From Fidelibacterota bacterium (GTDB taxonomy: Bacteria > Fidelibacterota > SORT01), in assembly GCA_022571215.1 (NCBI GenBank), contig JACZYG010000001.1, positions 1 to 64,000 of the forward strand: 64,000 nt of DNA, given 5' to 3'. Position 1 is the first letter of the stretch; each line of letters opens with the position of its first letter. Both the position numbers and the translations under genes were made by a program. Positions 62,209 through 64,000 of this stretch are shown here, piece after piece. Below the pieces are notes generated by a model. It was not told the origin of the DNA, did not search any database, and saw nothing but the letters and a program-made list of their open reading frames with translations.

Positions 62209-62847
62209 TCATAGTGAATCTGTCAGATTATGTTCCATTAAGTAACTTATTATGTCGGCATTACTTTTCATGTTCATTTTCTCAAAAATTCGAGATTTGT
62301 ACGTACTTATAGTATTTGAACTTAAAAAGAACCTTTCTGCTATTTCTTTGATAGTATGACCTTTAGCGATCATTTGCATTACCTCAAATTCACGGTCTGA
62401 AAGCTGCTCGTGAAGAGGTTTATCGCGGTCAACTTCCAACTCAGTTGCAAGTTTTTCCGCCAATGAGAGAGTAACATACTTCAACCCCATCGATACCCGC
62501 CTGATGGCATCTATTAATTCATCAGGGGCACTTTCTTTTGTCAAGTAACCCGATGCACCTGCTTTTAATGCCCTCACGGCATATAGTTCTTCCGGGTGCA
62601 TACTTAACATCAATACATTGAAGTCATGTTTTGCACTCTTGATCTCCTTTAGAATATCTATACCACTTCGACCGGGCATTGAGATATCAAGCAGAACAAC
62701 ATCGAATTCCTCATTCCATACCTTCTCCAATGCTTCTTGGCCGTTGCTTGCCTCACCTGATACTTCTATATCCGAATGCCGACCAATTATCATTTTGAGT
62801 CCTTCACGAAAAAGTGCATGATCATCTGCTATTAAAACTTTTATCAT
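62209..62847 (-). CDS. NarL/FixJ-family response regulator
   Basis: A 212-residue regulator: receiver domain (IKVLIADDHALFREGL, phospho-Asp in VVLLDISMPGRSG, Lys in LTKESAPDEL) and a C-terminal LuxR-type helix-turn-helix (LSDREFEVMQMIAKGHTIKEIAERFFLSSNTISTYKSRI, given in part as HTIKEIAERFFLSSN). It overlaps the histidine kinase gene by four bases, so they are a pair. A nitrate/nitrite or electron-acceptor response would fit the region. Confidence 0.94.
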   Translation of the reverse strand: MIKVLIADDHALFREGLKMIIGRHSDIEVSGEASNGQEALEKVWNEEFDVVLLDISMPGRSGIDILKEIKSAKHDFNVLMLSMHPEELYAVRALKAGASGYLTKESAPDELIDAIRRVSMGLKYVTLSLAEKLATELEVDRDKPLHEQLSDREFEVMQMIAKGHTIKEIAERFFLSSNTISTYKSRIFEKMNMKSNADIISYLMEHNLTDSL

Positions 62848-64000
62848 TTAAAATTCTCTATGCTTAGAGGTAAAATCACAGTCGCTTTAGTCCCTTCATC
62901 TTTTTTACTTCTGATCTCGAATTTACCGTTCCAGGGAATTAAACGTTCACTTATTCCCATTATTCCATATGATTTGGAATCTTTTTTATCCTTCTCACTA
63001 ATGCCAATTCCGTTGTCGCTGAGTTCAAGAGTTAAAATATCATCATTAACACCTAAGTGAACTTTTACAGCAGAAGCGTTGGCATGTCTAATTATATTTG
63101 TCAGTAATTCCTGAAAAATACGGAACAGAGTAGTTGAACGCTCAACATCATTCGTCATGTCTATATCATCATACTTGAATTTATACTTAATCTCTGTGCT
63201 GGACTGAAATTCTTCCAATTGCCATTCCATCGCAGCTATGAGACCCCAATCATCTAATATTCCGGGTCTCAGTCTAGCTACAACTCTTTGAATGGTTTTT
63301 AAAGTTGAGTCGACTAACGCTGACATCGAAACGGTCTTACTGATCAGATCTTTATCTTTCGTACTTTCGGCAAGAATAGAGATATATATTTTCAAAGTGG
63401 TTAAAGATTGACCAAGATCATCATGAATATCTCTTGCTATTTCAGCTCTTTCTTCCTCTCTAACTTCCTGGAGACGTGAAGCAAGAGCCCTCAGGCTATC
63501 TCGTGAATTCCTTAGTTCTTGCTCTGTTTGACTTAACTCATTTAGAGTAAACTGCATTCTCTGCACAGCCGGTTTGAAAATGAAAAATCCTTCAATTAGC
63601 AAAACAGAAAGAATCAAGAACATGAATAAATCTTCAATATTCTCATGCCGTTCAACTTTCTCCTTTGCCTCTTTGTCATATTGAAATACTATACTTTCCA
63701 TTCCATGTAGAAAATTTTGTTCGTTCATCAAAATTCTTTTAACCAAAGAGTCTGGAGATACGAGCAGATTTTCACTTAATTGATTTTCGTTGATTGCTAA
63801 CAAACTTTGAGCAGCATTCAATATGGTATTAAAAATTGGTTCAATCTCAGAAAACAATTCCTTTATTTTACTACTGTTTTCACCAGACACTCCCAAGGCC
63901 ACATTTCCGAATTTAAGACCATTATGAGCTTTTTCCCATTCTGAAAGTATTCTCTTTATTTCATCAATCAGCATCTCTCTATTATTGGTACTCTCTGATT
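62844..64000 (-). CDS. NarX-like histidine kinase with PilJ-type sensor domain (5' end cut)
   Basis: At least 376 residues lie in the window; the frame stays open to the window edge without a stop, so the N-terminus (probably a first membrane segment) is missing. The visible N-terminal part is a helical PilJ/type-IV-pili-like sensor region ending in a membrane segment (FMFLILSVLLIEGFFIF), then a coiled coil, a HisKA_3 dimerisation domain with the phospho-His in ARDIHDDLGQ, and a HATPase domain (NIIRHANAS, DNGIGI). NarX/NarQ sensors of nitrate and nitrite use the same domain order. The partner regulator overlaps the 3' end. Confidence 0.9.
   Translation of the reverse strand, partial: SESTNNREMLIDEIKRILSEWEKAHNGLKFGNVALGVSGENSSKIKELFSEIEPIFNTILNAAQSLLAINENQLSENLLVSPDSLVKRILMNEQNFLHGMESIVFQYDKEAKEKVERHENIEDLFMFLILSVLLIEGFFIFKPAVQRMQFTLNELSQTEQELRNSRDSLRALASRLQEVREEERAEIARDIHDDLGQSLTTLKIYISILAESTKDKDLISKTVSMSALVDSTLKTIQRVVARLRPGILDDWGLIAAMEWQLEEFQSSTEIKYKFKYDDIDMTNDVERSTTLFRIFQELLTNIIRHANASAVKVHLGVNDDILTLELSDNGIGISEKDKKDSKSYGIMGISERLIPWNGKFEIRSKKDEGTKATVILPLSIENFK

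Noticed and set aside
1-64000. CRISPR array, rRNA genes, phage or integrase genes
   Set aside because: No regular repeat-spacer pattern, no rRNA sequence and no integrase or phage structural gene was seen; the only mobile genes are the two transposases.

Overview
The window is a chromosomal stretch of a Gram-negative bacterium with moderate-to-low GC. It most likely belongs to the FCB superphylum (Marinimicrobia / Ignavibacteria / Calditrichaeota-like). The clues are C-terminal sorting domains with a YPNPFNPST motif, a PorV-type outer-membrane protein, a TonB receptor with a carboxypeptidase-regulatory-like N-terminus, secreted proteins with dockerin-like calcium loops, and many lipoproteins. 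The phylum is inferred from style, not from a marker gene. Almost all genes lie on the minus strand.

Layout. 1-2.9 kb: two adjacent transposase genes (IS256-type and IS110-type). 3.5-5.1 kb: a hemerythrin gene followed by decayed genes (a Met-rich small gene with an in-frame stop and a beta-barrel-like fragment). 5.2-12.1 kb: a seven-gene operon for ATP-dependent benzoyl-CoA reductase with ring-cleavage enzymes. 12.3-23.1 kb: a lone radical SAM gene, then a molybdenum-enzyme operon (moaA, diheme/EB_dh subunit, NxrA-type catalytic subunit, small ORF, NxrB-type Fe-S subunit, TorD-like chaperone, HExxH protein) that closely resembles periplasmic nitrite oxidoreductase/nitrate reductase of the Nitrospira/Nitrospina/anammox type. 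23.2-24.6 kb: an Rrf2 regulator and a second hemerythrin whose promoter matches the first. 24.7-27.1 kb: an arsR-permease-Cys-rich peptide module flanked by two 234/235-bp direct repeats that carry a tRNA-Lys-like segment; a third partial copy lies at 13.3 kb. 27.7-29.7 kb: two Gfo/Idh/MocA dehydrogenases (plus strand). 29.7-49.1 kb: a glycan-utilisation locus (GH130, alpha/alpha-toroid lipoprotein, sugar ABC transporter, PorV-like protein, secreted and TonB outer-membrane proteins, GH5-like mannanase, LacI regulator, oxidoreductase, GHMP kinase). 49.3-53.7 kb: phosphoesterase, kinase-like lipoprotein and Omp85-like barrel. 54.5 kb: an ATP/ADP-translocase-family carrier. 56.2-58.8 kb: a threonine-synthase-like enzyme, a CysO-like sulfur carrier and an E1-like activator behind a leader peptide and terminator. 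58.9-64 kb: cytochromes c, a YtkA-like lipoprotein, two response regulators and a NarX-like sensor kinase cut by the window edge.

How the genes work together. The benzoyl-CoA reductase operon and the nitrate/nitrite molybdoenzyme operon lie side by side. This would fit an anaerobe or facultative anaerobe that oxidises aromatic acids with nitrate as electron acceptor, or a flexible nitrite oxidiser. MoaA and the TorD-like chaperone serve cofactor and assembly. The hemerythrins and Rrf2 regulator suggest O2/NO handling. The glycan locus suggests uptake and phosphorolysis of mannose-containing oligosaccharides. The least conventional observations are the tRNA-like repeats framing the ars module, the leader/attenuator upstream of the sulfur-carrier operon, the HExxH protein in the nxr-like operon and the duplicated hemerythrin promoter.
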